From Agrobacterium vitis (GTDB lineage: Bacteria > Pseudomonadota > Alphaproteobacteria > Rhizobiales > Rhizobiaceae), in contig NZ_CP146244.1 in NCBI RefSeq assembly GCF_037039395.1, forward strand, positions 558,001 through 622,000: 64,000 nucleotides of DNA, given 5' to 3'. The translations under genes and the position numbers were made by a program. The notes under the pieces are model-generated. The model searched no databases. It saw only the letters and a program-made list of their open reading frames with translations, and had not been told where the DNA came from. Positions 8,305-16,700 of the stretch are shown here, one piece after another; the first letter of the stretch is position 1, and the number at the start of each line of letters is the position of its first letter.

Positions 8305-9417
8305 ATGGCCAAGATCACTCTCGACAACATCACCAAAAGCTGGGGCGAGACCCAGGTCCTGAAGCCGATGAGCTTGACCATAGAGGATGGCGAGTTGGTC
8401 GCCATCCTTGGACCTTCCGGCTGCGGGAAATCGACGACGCTGTTTCTGCTCGCCGGTCTGTATGCGCCGACATCCGGGCAGATCACCTTCGACGGACACA
8501 TCGTCAACCGCGTCGACGCCCGCGATCGCAATGTCGGCATCGTCTTTCAGTCCTATGCGCTCTATCCAAACCTGACGGTGCGCGAAAACATCGCTTTTCC
8601 GCTTCGCTTCAAAACCATGCGCAAGGACGAGATTGCCAGGCGTGTCGAAGAGGCAGCAAGCCTTGTCCAGATCAGCTCCCTGCTTGACCGCCGTCCCTCG
8701 CAGCTTTCCGGCGGCCAGCAGCAGCGTGTGGCCTTAGCCCGTGCGCTGGTGAAGGAACCGAATATCCTTTTGCTCGACGAACCGCTTTCCAATCTCGACG
8801 CGACCCTGCGCATCACCATGCGGGCCGAGTTGAAAAGCATACAGAAGCGGCTCGGCTTTACCACGCTGATCGTCACCCATGACCAGATCGAGGCGATCAC
8901 CATGGCAGATCGGATCATCTGCATGAACAATGGCGAGATCGCGCAGGTTGGCACGCCGGATGATCTCTATCGCCGCCCCAGCAATCTGTTCGTGGCAGGC
9001 TTTATCGGCACGCCGCCGATGAACCTTCTCAAGGGGCATGCCATGGGGTGCCGATTGCGTATCGGCGAGGCATCCGTGGCGCTCACGGCGCAGTGCGAAG
9101 GGGAGGTGACGCTCGGTCTGAGGCCCGAAGACATCACACTTGTTTCGCATGCAGATGCGCTGCTCGGTGGGGACATTATCAGCGTGGAGCCTATGGGGCG
9201 TGAAGTGTTCTACACGATCGACACGCCCGCAGGCGTCATCCATGCGCTGGAATATGGCGAAGCCGTGCGGCATGCGCCCGGCACCAGGGTCGGCATCGTC
9301 TGTAAGCCGGAACACACGCTTTTGTTCAACGCCTCCGGCAATCGTATCGTTGATCTCAACGCCAGGTTTTTGCATCATTCCGACATAAGGGCGAAAGCAC
9401 TCGAGCCGGCAAACTGA
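8305..9417 (+). CDS. ABC transporter ATP-binding protein, UgpC/MalK class
   Basis: The 370-residue ATPase shows Walker A G-P-S-G-C-G-K-S-T near residue 38, signature L-S-G-G-Q-Q-Q-R near residue 134, Walker [12 protein letters not shown], and the switch histidine in V-T-H-D. A C-terminal TOBE-type regulatory domain spans about residues 240-360. Proteins of this class energise carbohydrate and glycerol-phosphate importers. It begins at ATG 8305, five bases after the permease stop. The longer open frame upstream is the permease read in another frame. It completes the transporter of this operon. Confidence 0.92.
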   Translation: MAKITLDNITKSWGETQVLKPMSLTIEDGELVAILGPSGCGKSTTLFLLAGLYAPTSGQITFDGHIVNRVDARDRNVGIVFQSYALYPNLTVRENIAFPLRFKTMRKDEIARRVEEAASLVQISSLLDRRPSQLSGGQQQRVALARALVKEPNILLLDEPLSNLDATLRITMRAELKSIQKRLGFTTLIVTHDQIEAITMADRIICMNNGEIAQVGTPDDLYRRPSNLFVAGFIGTPPMNLLKGHAMGCRLRIGEASVALTAQCEGEVTLGLRPEDITLVSHADALLGGDIISVEPMGREVFYTIDTPAGVIHALEYGEAVRHAPGTRVGIVCKPEHTLLFNASGNRIVDLNARFLHHSDIRAKALEPAN

Positions 9418-9429
9418 CAGGATTTTTCA

Positions 9430-10152
9430 ATGACCAAAATCGTATCCCATCGCGGGGCCAACCGGTTTGCGCCGGAAAATACCTTTGCGGCAGCCGATCT
9501 TGCCCTCCAGCAAGGGGCAGACTACATTGAGCTTGATGTGCGAGAGAGTGCTGACGGTGTGCTCTACGTCTTCCACGACGAAACCTTGGACCGCACCACC
9601 AATGGCACCGGCCCGATCGGCCATGCAATGTCGGACGAAATCGACACTCTGGACGCAGGAAGCTGGTTCTCCCTCGCCTTCAAGGGCGCGGTCGTGCCAA
9701 GGCTTGATGCCTATCTCCAGCATCTGCGTGGCCGCGCTGGCGTCTATATCGAGCTGAAATATTGCGATCCGGCCAAGGTGGTTGCATTGGTGCGAAGCCT
9801 CGGCATGGTGCGCGACACATTCTATTTTTCGTTTTCCGAAGACATGCGCCGTGATCTGCAATTGATCGCGCCGGAATTCCGTAAGATGATGACGCTCAAT
9901 ATTGCCAAGTCGCCGTCTCTGGTCGGTGCCGTCCATCATGCCACGATCATCGAGATGACTGTTGAGCAAATGCGGCGGCCGGGTCTGTTGAATGCATGCC
10001 GCAAAGCCGGGCTTGAGGTGATGATCTATTACGGAGGGGACGACAGGGCCATTCACCGCGAAATCGCCAAAGCCGGTGTCGATTACATCAATCTTGACCG
10101 TCCGGACCTGTTTGAGGCCGCCCGTTGCGAACGTCAGGAAGCTGCCGCCTGA
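9430..10152 (+). CDS. ugpQ: Glycerophosphodiester phosphodiesterase, cytoplasmic UgpQ type
   Basis: This 240-residue TIM-barrel enzyme hydrolyses glycerophosphodiesters to glycerol-3-phosphate and an alcohol. The family motifs are complete: S-H-R-G-A-N near residue 6, P-E-N-T near residue 16, E-L-D-V-R near residue 36, and H-D-E-T-L-D-R-T-T-N-G near residue 50. There is no signal peptide, so it acts in the cytoplasm on imported substrate, as UgpQ does. It follows the ATPase by 12 bp and its TGA overlaps the ATG of the next gene. Gene symbol by class and position. Confidence 0.9.
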   Translation: MTKIVSHRGANRFAPENTFAAADLALQQGADYIELDVRESADGVLYVFHDETLDRTTNGTGPIGHAMSDEIDTLDAGSWFSLAFKGAVVPRLDAYLQHLRGRAGVYIELKYCDPAKVVALVRSLGMVRDTFYFSFSEDMRRDLQLIAPEFRKMMTLNIAKSPSLVGAVHHATIIEMTVEQMRRPGLLNACRKAGLEVMIYYGGDDRAIHREIAKAGVDYINLDRPDLFEAARCERQEAAA

Positions 10153-11705
10153 TGCAGATCGCAGTTGTCGCCGATGTCCATTTGCATGATTTGTACGGCG
10201 GGTATGGCATGGTGGAGGAGGGCGGTGGACTTGCCCTTCGCACGCTGGCGGATACCATGGCGTCAACCCGCGTGTTCAACGAGAGCCATGCTGCCTTTCG
10301 AGCTGTGCTTGACGATATCGTTCGGCGCGGCATCCGCGATGTCGTGCTTCTCGGCGATTATTCCGATGATGGCCAGGTTGACGCGGTTGCAGCCGTCAAA
10401 CGCCTTCTTTCCGACTATGAAGACAGACACGGCCTGCGGTTTTTCGCAACCTTCGGCAATCATGATTGTTACGGACCGGCGCCGCGTCATCTGGCCAAGC
10501 TGCTGACGCAGGCAGATGGGCTTGATCCTCTGTTGGTGACGAGTGATGAACGTGCTCTGGCACCGGCAATCGTCTGCCCGGGGATGCGTGGCATGTCGAC
10601 AGCTGAGGCTGTGGAGGCCATGGCACCCTATGGCGTCACGCGCCCCGCCACCATTCTCCATTGGGAGTCTCCTTATGACACTCTGGAGGACGGTGCGCCC
10701 CGACACTTGCCAACCGACGAGTGCGTGCATCTTGACGCATCTTATCTTGTCGAGCCGCAGGAAGGGCTCTGGCTTTTGATGCTGGACGCCAATGTTTTTC
10801 ACAAAATTGGCGATATCTGGCAGGTGAGGGCGGATGCCGCATGGGATCATGTTCTGGCGGAACGGCCCTCTCTCCTGACATGGATAGAGGATGTAGCTGA
10901 ACGTGCCAGCCGTTTGGCTAAGACCTTGCTGGCTTTTTCCCATTACCCGGCCTTGCCTTTGGCATTGGCGGGAGAAGGAAACAGCGTGCGGGCGGCGAGT
11001 ACGCCGGACTGGTCGAAGCGTATGCCATCGCCTGAAAGTGGCCGGCGTCTCGCTCGTGCCGGGCTTCGATTGCATTTCAGTGGCCATATGCATGTCGCCG
11101 GGCGGGTTGAACTGGAGGGTCTCGTCAACATCGCCGTGCCGTCGCCCGTCGCCTATCCCGGTGGATACGCTATCGTCACATGTGGCGCCAGGCAGATTGA
11201 CGTAGAGATCGCCCAGCTTGAAGACGTCTCGGGTTTCGACGCCGCGTTCCCGGCCTATGAGGTCCAGTCCGGTGATAAAAACAGCGCATGTTTGGCCAAG
11301 GTGCTTGATTGCGGGACCTATGCAGAGTTTCTGCGGGTCCATTTGCAAAATCTGATCGAAGCGAAACATATTCCCGATGATTGGCCACCTGAGTTTCAGG
11401 CATGCCTCGACGTGCCGATAGGGCGCATATTCCATGAAGATGCCGGTCTGGAAGGCCTTAACGTCGGATACTCGGAGGTTATGTCCCAGCCGTTTCGGCA
11501 GATGGTCGAGGATTATTACCTCTTCCGGGCTGCCGGACGACATGCCTTGGGAGACATTCCGGCAGAGAGGGTGGCGTTCTACCGCGATCTCGCCAAGCAT
11601 CTCAGTTCGCAAGAGCGTGTTGGGACCGGAATGTCCGGAAAGATTGCCAAATTTCTGGAATTATTCGCCGCTTGCACACATTTTGATAGCTGGCTGGATG
11701 CGTGA
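10152..11705 (+). CDS. Calcineurin-like metallophosphoesterase
   Basis: The 517-residue protein has the metallophosphoesterase motif set. D-V-H-L-H-D comes near residue 8, then L-L-G-D-Y-S-D-D near residue 65, F-G-N-H-D-C near residue 100, and S-G-H-M-H-V near residue 310. These are the ligands of a dinuclear metal centre that cleaves phosphomono- or diesters. There is no signal peptide. The last 150 residues lie outside the catalytic fold and I do not recognise them. The start at 10152 overlaps the preceding stop (TGATG), so it is translationally coupled to the glycerophosphodiesterase. It may process the same imported phosphodiester or a sugar phosphate derived from it. Confidence 0.82.
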   Translation: MQIAVVADVHLHDLYGGYGMVEEGGGLALRTLADTMASTRVFNESHAAFRAVLDDIVRRGIRDVVLLGDYSDDGQVDAVAAVKRLLSDYEDRHGLRFFATFGNHDCYGPAPRHLAKLLTQADGLDPLLVTSDERALAPAIVCPGMRGMSTAEAVEAMAPYGVTRPATILHWESPYDTLEDGAPRHLPTDECVHLDASYLVEPQEGLWLLMLDANVFHKIGDIWQVRADAAWDHVLAERPSLLTWIEDVAERASRLAKTLLAFSHYPALPLALAGEGNSVRAASTPDWSKRMPSPESGRRLARAGLRLHFSGHMHVAGRVELEGLVNIAVPSPVAYPGGYAIVTCGARQIDVEIAQLEDVSGFDAAFPAYEVQSGDKNSACLAKVLDCGTYAEFLRVHLQNLIEAKHIPDDWPPEFQACLDVPIGRIFHEDAGLEGLNVGYSEVMSQPFRQMVEDYYLFRAAGRHALGDIPAERVAFYRDLAKHLSSQERVGTGMSGKIAKFLELFAACTHFDSWLDA

Positions 11706-11753
11706 TTGCGTCGTCAACGAGAGAAACCAGAATATGGCGGGTTCAATCAGAGC

Positions 11754-12302
11754 CTACCGTCCCACTCCATTGACTCCGGACATTTCCTTTCGATCAGGAT
11801 GACCAGGAGGAAACCATGCCATATGAATCATCGGCGGCTGTGCCTGGACGACCTGAAACCCAAGCCGCTGGTACATAGGAAAGCCGTTTGAACCAAAGAC
11901 CGGCGTTGAAAGCGTCAGTGGAATGTTGCCGTTCAAAGCAGCCGCCTGCAACCCTCTGATGACATTGGAGCCTATTCCTGCGCCTCTGGCCTGCTTTAAA
12001 ACCTGCAACTCGGAAATCCGCCAATCTGCATATCCCAGGTCGATGATGGTGCGTCCGACTGCGGAACCAAGCCGCTCAATGATAAAGTCGAGATGATCGG
12101 GATAGACGCTTTCAACACCGGTACGCATGGTCTTGAATTGCTGTTCATAGAGATCACGAATAAAATCGGGTTTTCCTTCCGCCCATGCGAGCCAGGGGCG
12201 GGTTTCGATAAACAGTTTGAAAATCAGATCCTGATCGCTCGGCCGAACAAGACGCAAATTCAAACCGTTTCCGAATGCGAAAGAGCCGGTAAAACCATTC
12301 AT
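11754..12302 (-). CDS. GNAT-family N-acetyltransferase of the tail-collar gene group
   Basis: The 182-residue protein has the acetyl-CoA-binding motif of GNAT enzymes, Q-A-R-G-A-G-I-G-S near residue 108. The last strand contains G-F-P-M-Y-Q-R-L-G-F. The N-terminus L-R-L-V-R-P-S-D-Q-D and the W-A-E-G-K region are typical of short GNAT proteins found beside microcystin-dependent (tail-collar) proteins. The substrate is unknown. I start at ATG 12302 because the longer frame to 12536 reads through the neighbouring gene. It lies 25 bp behind the DUF6916-like gene on the same strand and is probably cotranscribed. Confidence 0.78.
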   Translation of the reverse strand: MNGFTGSFAFGNGLNLRLVRPSDQDLIFKLFIETRPWLAWAEGKPDFIRDLYEQQFKTMRTGVESVYPDHLDFIIERLGSAVGRTIIDLGYADWRISELQVLKQARGAGIGSNVIRGLQAAALNGNIPLTLSTPVFGSNGFPMYQRLGFQVVQAQPPMIHMAWFPPGHPDRKEMSGVNGVGR

Positions 12303-12327
12303 ATATGTCTCGTCCACCTCACCACGA

Positions 12328-12639
12328 TCAATTGAAAGCAACTTCCAAACGGATAACGCCGGGCTGAGGGCTGAGGATACGCTCAATATACGCAAACCCG
12401 ATCTTATCCAGACTGCGATGCTCGATGACGTAGTCTCCGCTTTGAATCTCGGGAAAAGCGTTGTGCTGGACGCAGAGAAAAAGGCTGAAAGCCGTTCGCG
12501 CTGCTCCCGGTGCGGTACTGGCAGGATATTCGACAACCTTGGCCAACACCGCGTTGATCACTGTCTCCTGCGCGGTCAGTGTGAAATCGTCGCCGATATA
12601 GGGCGTGAATTTTGCTGCATTCAGAATGAGACCAGTCAT
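12328..12639 (-). CDS. Small DUF6916-like protein
   Basis: This 103-residue protein starts M-T-G-L-I-L-N-A-A-K-F-T-P-Y-I-G-D-D-F and ends with P-Q-P-G-V-I-R-L-E-V-A-F-N. It resembles the small proteins (DUF6916 type) that sit next to phage-tail-collar genes in many bacteria. Its role is unknown. No signal peptide or membrane span is visible. Its ATG overlaps the stop of the collar gene by four bases, which implies coupled translation and a joint function. Confidence 0.65.
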   Translation of the reverse strand: MTGLILNAAKFTPYIGDDFTLTAQETVINAVLAKVVEYPASTAPGAARTAFSLFLCVQHNAFPEIQSGDYVIEHRSLDKIGFAYIERILSPQPGVIRLEVAFN

Positions 12640-13310
12640 TGACGAACCGGGTAGAGGCCTTGAACGCAGAAAATGAAGTTGATCGCCAGGTAAGGAGGCC
12701 TGGCGTCAATCGCCGCACCGGCGCCAAATGGCTGCACGGCGACAGCTCCGCCAGTTATCGCATTGGTGGCAATGCTCTGCGCCGCCGTCGGCGCATTTCC
12801 GGAAATCGCAACGCTGCTACTATCGAGGGTGATCGGGGCGCTTGAAGCAGCGCCGTAGATCCTTGTCGCAGCCGTATTTCCACCTGCAAGGGCAGAGCCC
12901 GTCGTTGGCAACTGAGACGTTCCCGCAGCGGGGCTTGCCTTCAAGGTTGCAGTCTGGCTTCCTGTCTGCGCGGGTATATTCACTGTTGCCTGGCCAGTGG
13001 GCGTAAAGACAGCTGCATGGGTATGGGCAGGAATCTGGCTCGAATTCAACGAAATGGTGTCGTTTCCGCCTTTGCTACCAATCCCGTAATCGGGGCTGGT
13101 GGGCAAGCGTTGTCCATATCCAATGGGCATTTTGCCGCGCAGGTCCGGTAGGTTAAAATAGGTTTGCTGGTCGCCACCGTAATAATTTGAAACAAGAGAA
13201 TAAACGGCAGTATATTGATTTACCGTCAGTTTTTGACCCCAGCACATGAGCCAGCCTTCGGTCGCATAATTGAAGCCTACCGGCAAAATAGTCGCAAGAT
13301 ATGCATCCAT
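12636..13310 (-). CDS. Phage tail collar domain protein (microcystin-dependent protein family)
   Basis: The 224-residue product has the tail-collar fold signature. An early G-W-L-M-C-W-G-Q segment is followed by Y-F-N-L-P-D-L-R-G-K near residue 52. A central H-T-H-A segment comes near residue 95, and the end P-P-Y-L-A-I-N-F-I-F-C-V-Q-G is typical. Homologs outside phages are called MdpB-like; their biology is poorly known. The middle, about residues 100-190, is low-complexity Ala/Thr/Gly and probably forms an extended shaft. The start ATG 13310 has a GAGGATTATT ribosome binding site; the frame extends to 13337 but without one. No other tail genes are nearby, so this is not a prophage. Confidence 0.85.
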   Translation of the reverse strand: MDAYLATILPVGFNYATEGWLMCWGQKLTVNQYTAVYSLVSNYYGGDQQTYFNLPDLRGKMPIGYGQRLPTSPDYGIGSKGGNDTISLNSSQIPAHTHAAVFTPTGQATVNIPAQTGSQTATLKASPAAGTSQLPTTGSALAGGNTAATRIYGAASSAPITLDSSSVAISGNAPTAAQSIATNAITGGAVAVQPFGAGAAIDARPPYLAINFIFCVQGLYPVRQ

Positions 13311-13707
13311 AATAATCCTCCATGGGGACCGGAACATCGCTGATCAACGGCCGATTCGGGCTGATGAGATTTGAGCATATTTATTAACTTTAACTTAGTA
13401 AAATAAACTATTGCAATTTTTTGAGGGAGCTCGCAAGGACAAATTTCGAAAGCATCATCCCATGTCTGCTTCTGCCGAAAACTCTACCTAGGCGTTTAGA
13501 GCGATGTGTTTTAGCCACAGTCGAGACAAAACAGTGGAGGACATCGACTCTTCGCATTTGATGAGATTGTCATTCAACCAACGCTCGAATAATGCTCGAA
13601 TGACGGGCGTCTTGTGGTGAGCGCTCGCTTTAGGGGCGGTATATCTTTGTTCGTCAAACGACAAGATTGATTATCGCTGCCTTGATTGAGCAGGGGTTTA
13701 GATAAGC
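13311..13707. other. 397-bp divergent intergenic region
   Basis: This lies between the collar operon (minus) and the giant surface protein (plus) and should hold both promoters. The half nearest the collar gene (13375-13420) is AT-rich. A short direct repeat GCTCGAAT occurs twice near 13586 and 13598. I see no open reading frame with coding character, no terminator and no RNA gene. Confidence 0.5.
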
Positions 13708-16700
13708 ATGCAATGCGGTAAATCGTTTCGTGTCACGCCTGCTCTGGCAAAGACAAAAAAGGCGGCATGGACTTGGCTCAAGCGATCAGCTAACGCCGTC
13801 TTCCGGGCTTTCATCGGCATCCTCACCATCCTGATTACCGGCTTGAGCTTTGCGACGGCGGCCAATGCCGCACTTTCAGCGTCATGCAGCCAAGTCAATT
13901 CAGACTTCAGCTCACCACGCTATCTCACCAATACCGACAACTTTTCCCCTGATTATCAAGGCTTGAGCGCTGGAGAGTATATCTCCTGGAGCTTTTCCAC
14001 TACTGGAACAGCAGCTGGCGGCACCTCATCGGCAATTGTCATATACAGCGACAATTATAACAATCTTCTCGTCAACGAGAGTAATCTTGGTGGAAATATC
14101 AATAAATCCGGCAATTTTACAGCCAGTGCTTCGGTAGACAATCTACAGATGATCCTTGATGTCACTCAGGATTCATCAGCTAGTCCTTCCAATTACAACA
14201 CACTCACATTCAGTGCCGCGTGTTACGCTAGTGCGCCGACTGTTCCCGGTGCGCCGACAATCGGAACGGCCACACCTGGTAACGCCCAAGCCACGGTATC
14301 CTTCACCGCCCCGGCCAGCAATGGTGGCGCGGCGATCACCAGCTATACCGTGACGGCAAGCCCGGGTGGGGCGACGGCAAGCGGATCGGCAAGCCCGATT
14401 ACCGTGACTGGCCTGACCAATGGTACGGCCTATACATTTACCGTCACCGCCACCAACAGCATCGGAACCGGTGCGGCTTCGGCAGCAACGAGCGCGGTCA
14501 CCCCGACAGCGCCAACCTTTACCTTCTCCCCGGCTTCCGGCTCTTTGACAGCGGCAACCGTGGGGACAGCCTATAGCGAGACAATCACCGCTTCAGGTGG
14601 AACGTCGCCCTATACCTATGCAGTCACATCGGGGACACTTCCCGCCGGTTTGAGCCTCAACACGACGACCGGGGAGATTTCCGGCACACCGACGACGGCC
14701 GGAAGCGCCAGCTTCACCATCTCAGCCACGGATGCCAATAGTGCGACGAGCTCGGCAAGTTATTCCCTTGCCGTAGCCGCAGGCCTTCCTGGTGCGCCGA
14801 CAATCGGAACGGCTACAGCTGGCAACAGCCAGGCCACGGTGTCCTTCACCGCCCCGGCCAGCAATGGCGGCGCGGCAATCACCAGCTATACCGTGACAGC
14901 AAGCCCGGGTGGCGCGACGGCAAGCGGCTCGGCAAGCCCGATCACCGTGACCGGCCTGACCAATGGCACGGCCTATACGTTTACCGTCACCGCCACCAAC
15001 AGTGCCGGAACCGGTGCGGCTTCGGCGGCAACGAGCGCAGTCACCCCGACAGCGCCAACCTTTACCTTTTCGCCTGCCTCCGGCGCTTTGACAGCGGCAA
15101 CCGCGGGGACGGCCTATAGCGAGACAGTCACCGCTTCGGGCGGAACGTCGCCCTATAGCTATGCAGTCACATCAGGGACACTTCCCGCCGGTTTGAGCCT
15201 CAACACATCGACCGGCGAGATCTCCGGCACGCCAACAGCCGCAGCCAATACTAGCTTCACCGTCACAGCCACCGATGCCAATAGCGCAACGGGATCGGCG
15301 AGCTATTCGCTTGCCGTGGCAGCAGACCTTCCAGGCGCACCGACGATTGGGACGGCGTCCGCCGGAGATACCCAGGCGACCGTTTCGTTTACCGCTCCGG
15401 CCAACGATGGTGGCGCGGCGATCACCAGCTATACCGTGACGGCAAGTCCGGGCGGCGCAACGGCAAGCGGATCAGCAAGCCCGATCACCGTGACCGGCCT
15501 CACCAATGGCACGGCCTATACGTTTACAGTGACCGCCACCAACAGTGCCGGAACCGGTGCGGCTTCGGCGGCAACGAGCGCGGTCACCCCAACAGCGCCA
15601 ACCTTTACCTTTTCGCCTGCCTCCGGCGCTTTGACAGCGGCAACCGTGGGGACGGCCTATAGCGAGACAGTCACCGCTTCGGGCGGAACGTCGCCCTATA
15701 GTTATGCAGTCACATCAGGGACACTTCCCGCCGGTTTGAGCCTCAACACATCGACCGGCGAGATCTCCGGCACGCCAACAGCCGCTGCCAATACCAGCTT
15801 CACCATCACAGCCACCGATGCCAATAGCGCAACGGGATCGGCGAGCTATTCGCTTGCCGTGGCAGCAGACCTTCCGGGCGCACCGACGATTGGGACGGCA
15901 TCCGCCGGTGATACCCAGGCGACCGTTTCGTTTATCGCCCCGGCCAGCGATGGTGGCGCGGCGATCACCAGCTATACCGTGACGGCAAGTCCGGGCGGCG
16001 CAACGGCAAGCGGCTCGGCAAGCCCGATCACGGTGACCGGCCTCACCAATGGCACGGCCTATACGTTTACCGTGACCGCGACCAACAGTGCCGGAACCGG
16101 GACGGCTTCGGTCGCTTCGAACTCGGTCACCCCGTCTGCCGTTCTCCAGGCCCCGGTTGCCAACGCCGTCTCCGAAACAGTTGCGGCCAATTCGTCGGCC
16201 AGCGCAGTTACGCTGAACATTACCGGCGGCACGGCCTCTTCCGTTGCGGTCGCCTCAGCGGCATCGCATGGAACGGCCACAGCCTCCGGCACGTCGATCA
16301 CCTATATGCCGACGCCGGGCTATTCCGGCTCCGACAGCTTTACGTATACTGCCACCAATGCCACAGGAACATCCTCGCCAGCTACGGTGACCATAACGGT
16401 CACAGTGCCAACCCTGGTCCTCTCGCCCTCGGCTGGTACCCTTGCAGCAGGCACGGTTGGTGCGGCCTATAGCCAAACCATTGCGGTCTCCGGTGGCGCA
16501 GAGCCGTATGATTACGAATTCCTGTCTGGATCCTTGCCAGCCGGCCTGTCCGTAACGTCAAGCGGCGCCGCCGCTGCCAGGGTTCTCTCCGGCTCGCCGT
16601 CGGCTGCCGGAACGAGTAACTTCACGGTTAAAATTACCGATGCATATGGCGCAACGGTCACCGCATCTTATTCCATCACCATCAATGCAGCAGCGCCAAT

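Noticed and set aside
12636..13310. Collar gene considered as evidence of a prophage
   Set aside because: No integrase, terminase, capsid, lysis or other tail genes are nearby, and no attachment repeats are seen.
14242..16134. Regular repeats considered as a CRISPR-like or satellite array
   Set aside because: The units are 543 bp, in frame and encode FN3 and Ig-type domains. There are no short repeats with unique spacers anywhere in the window.
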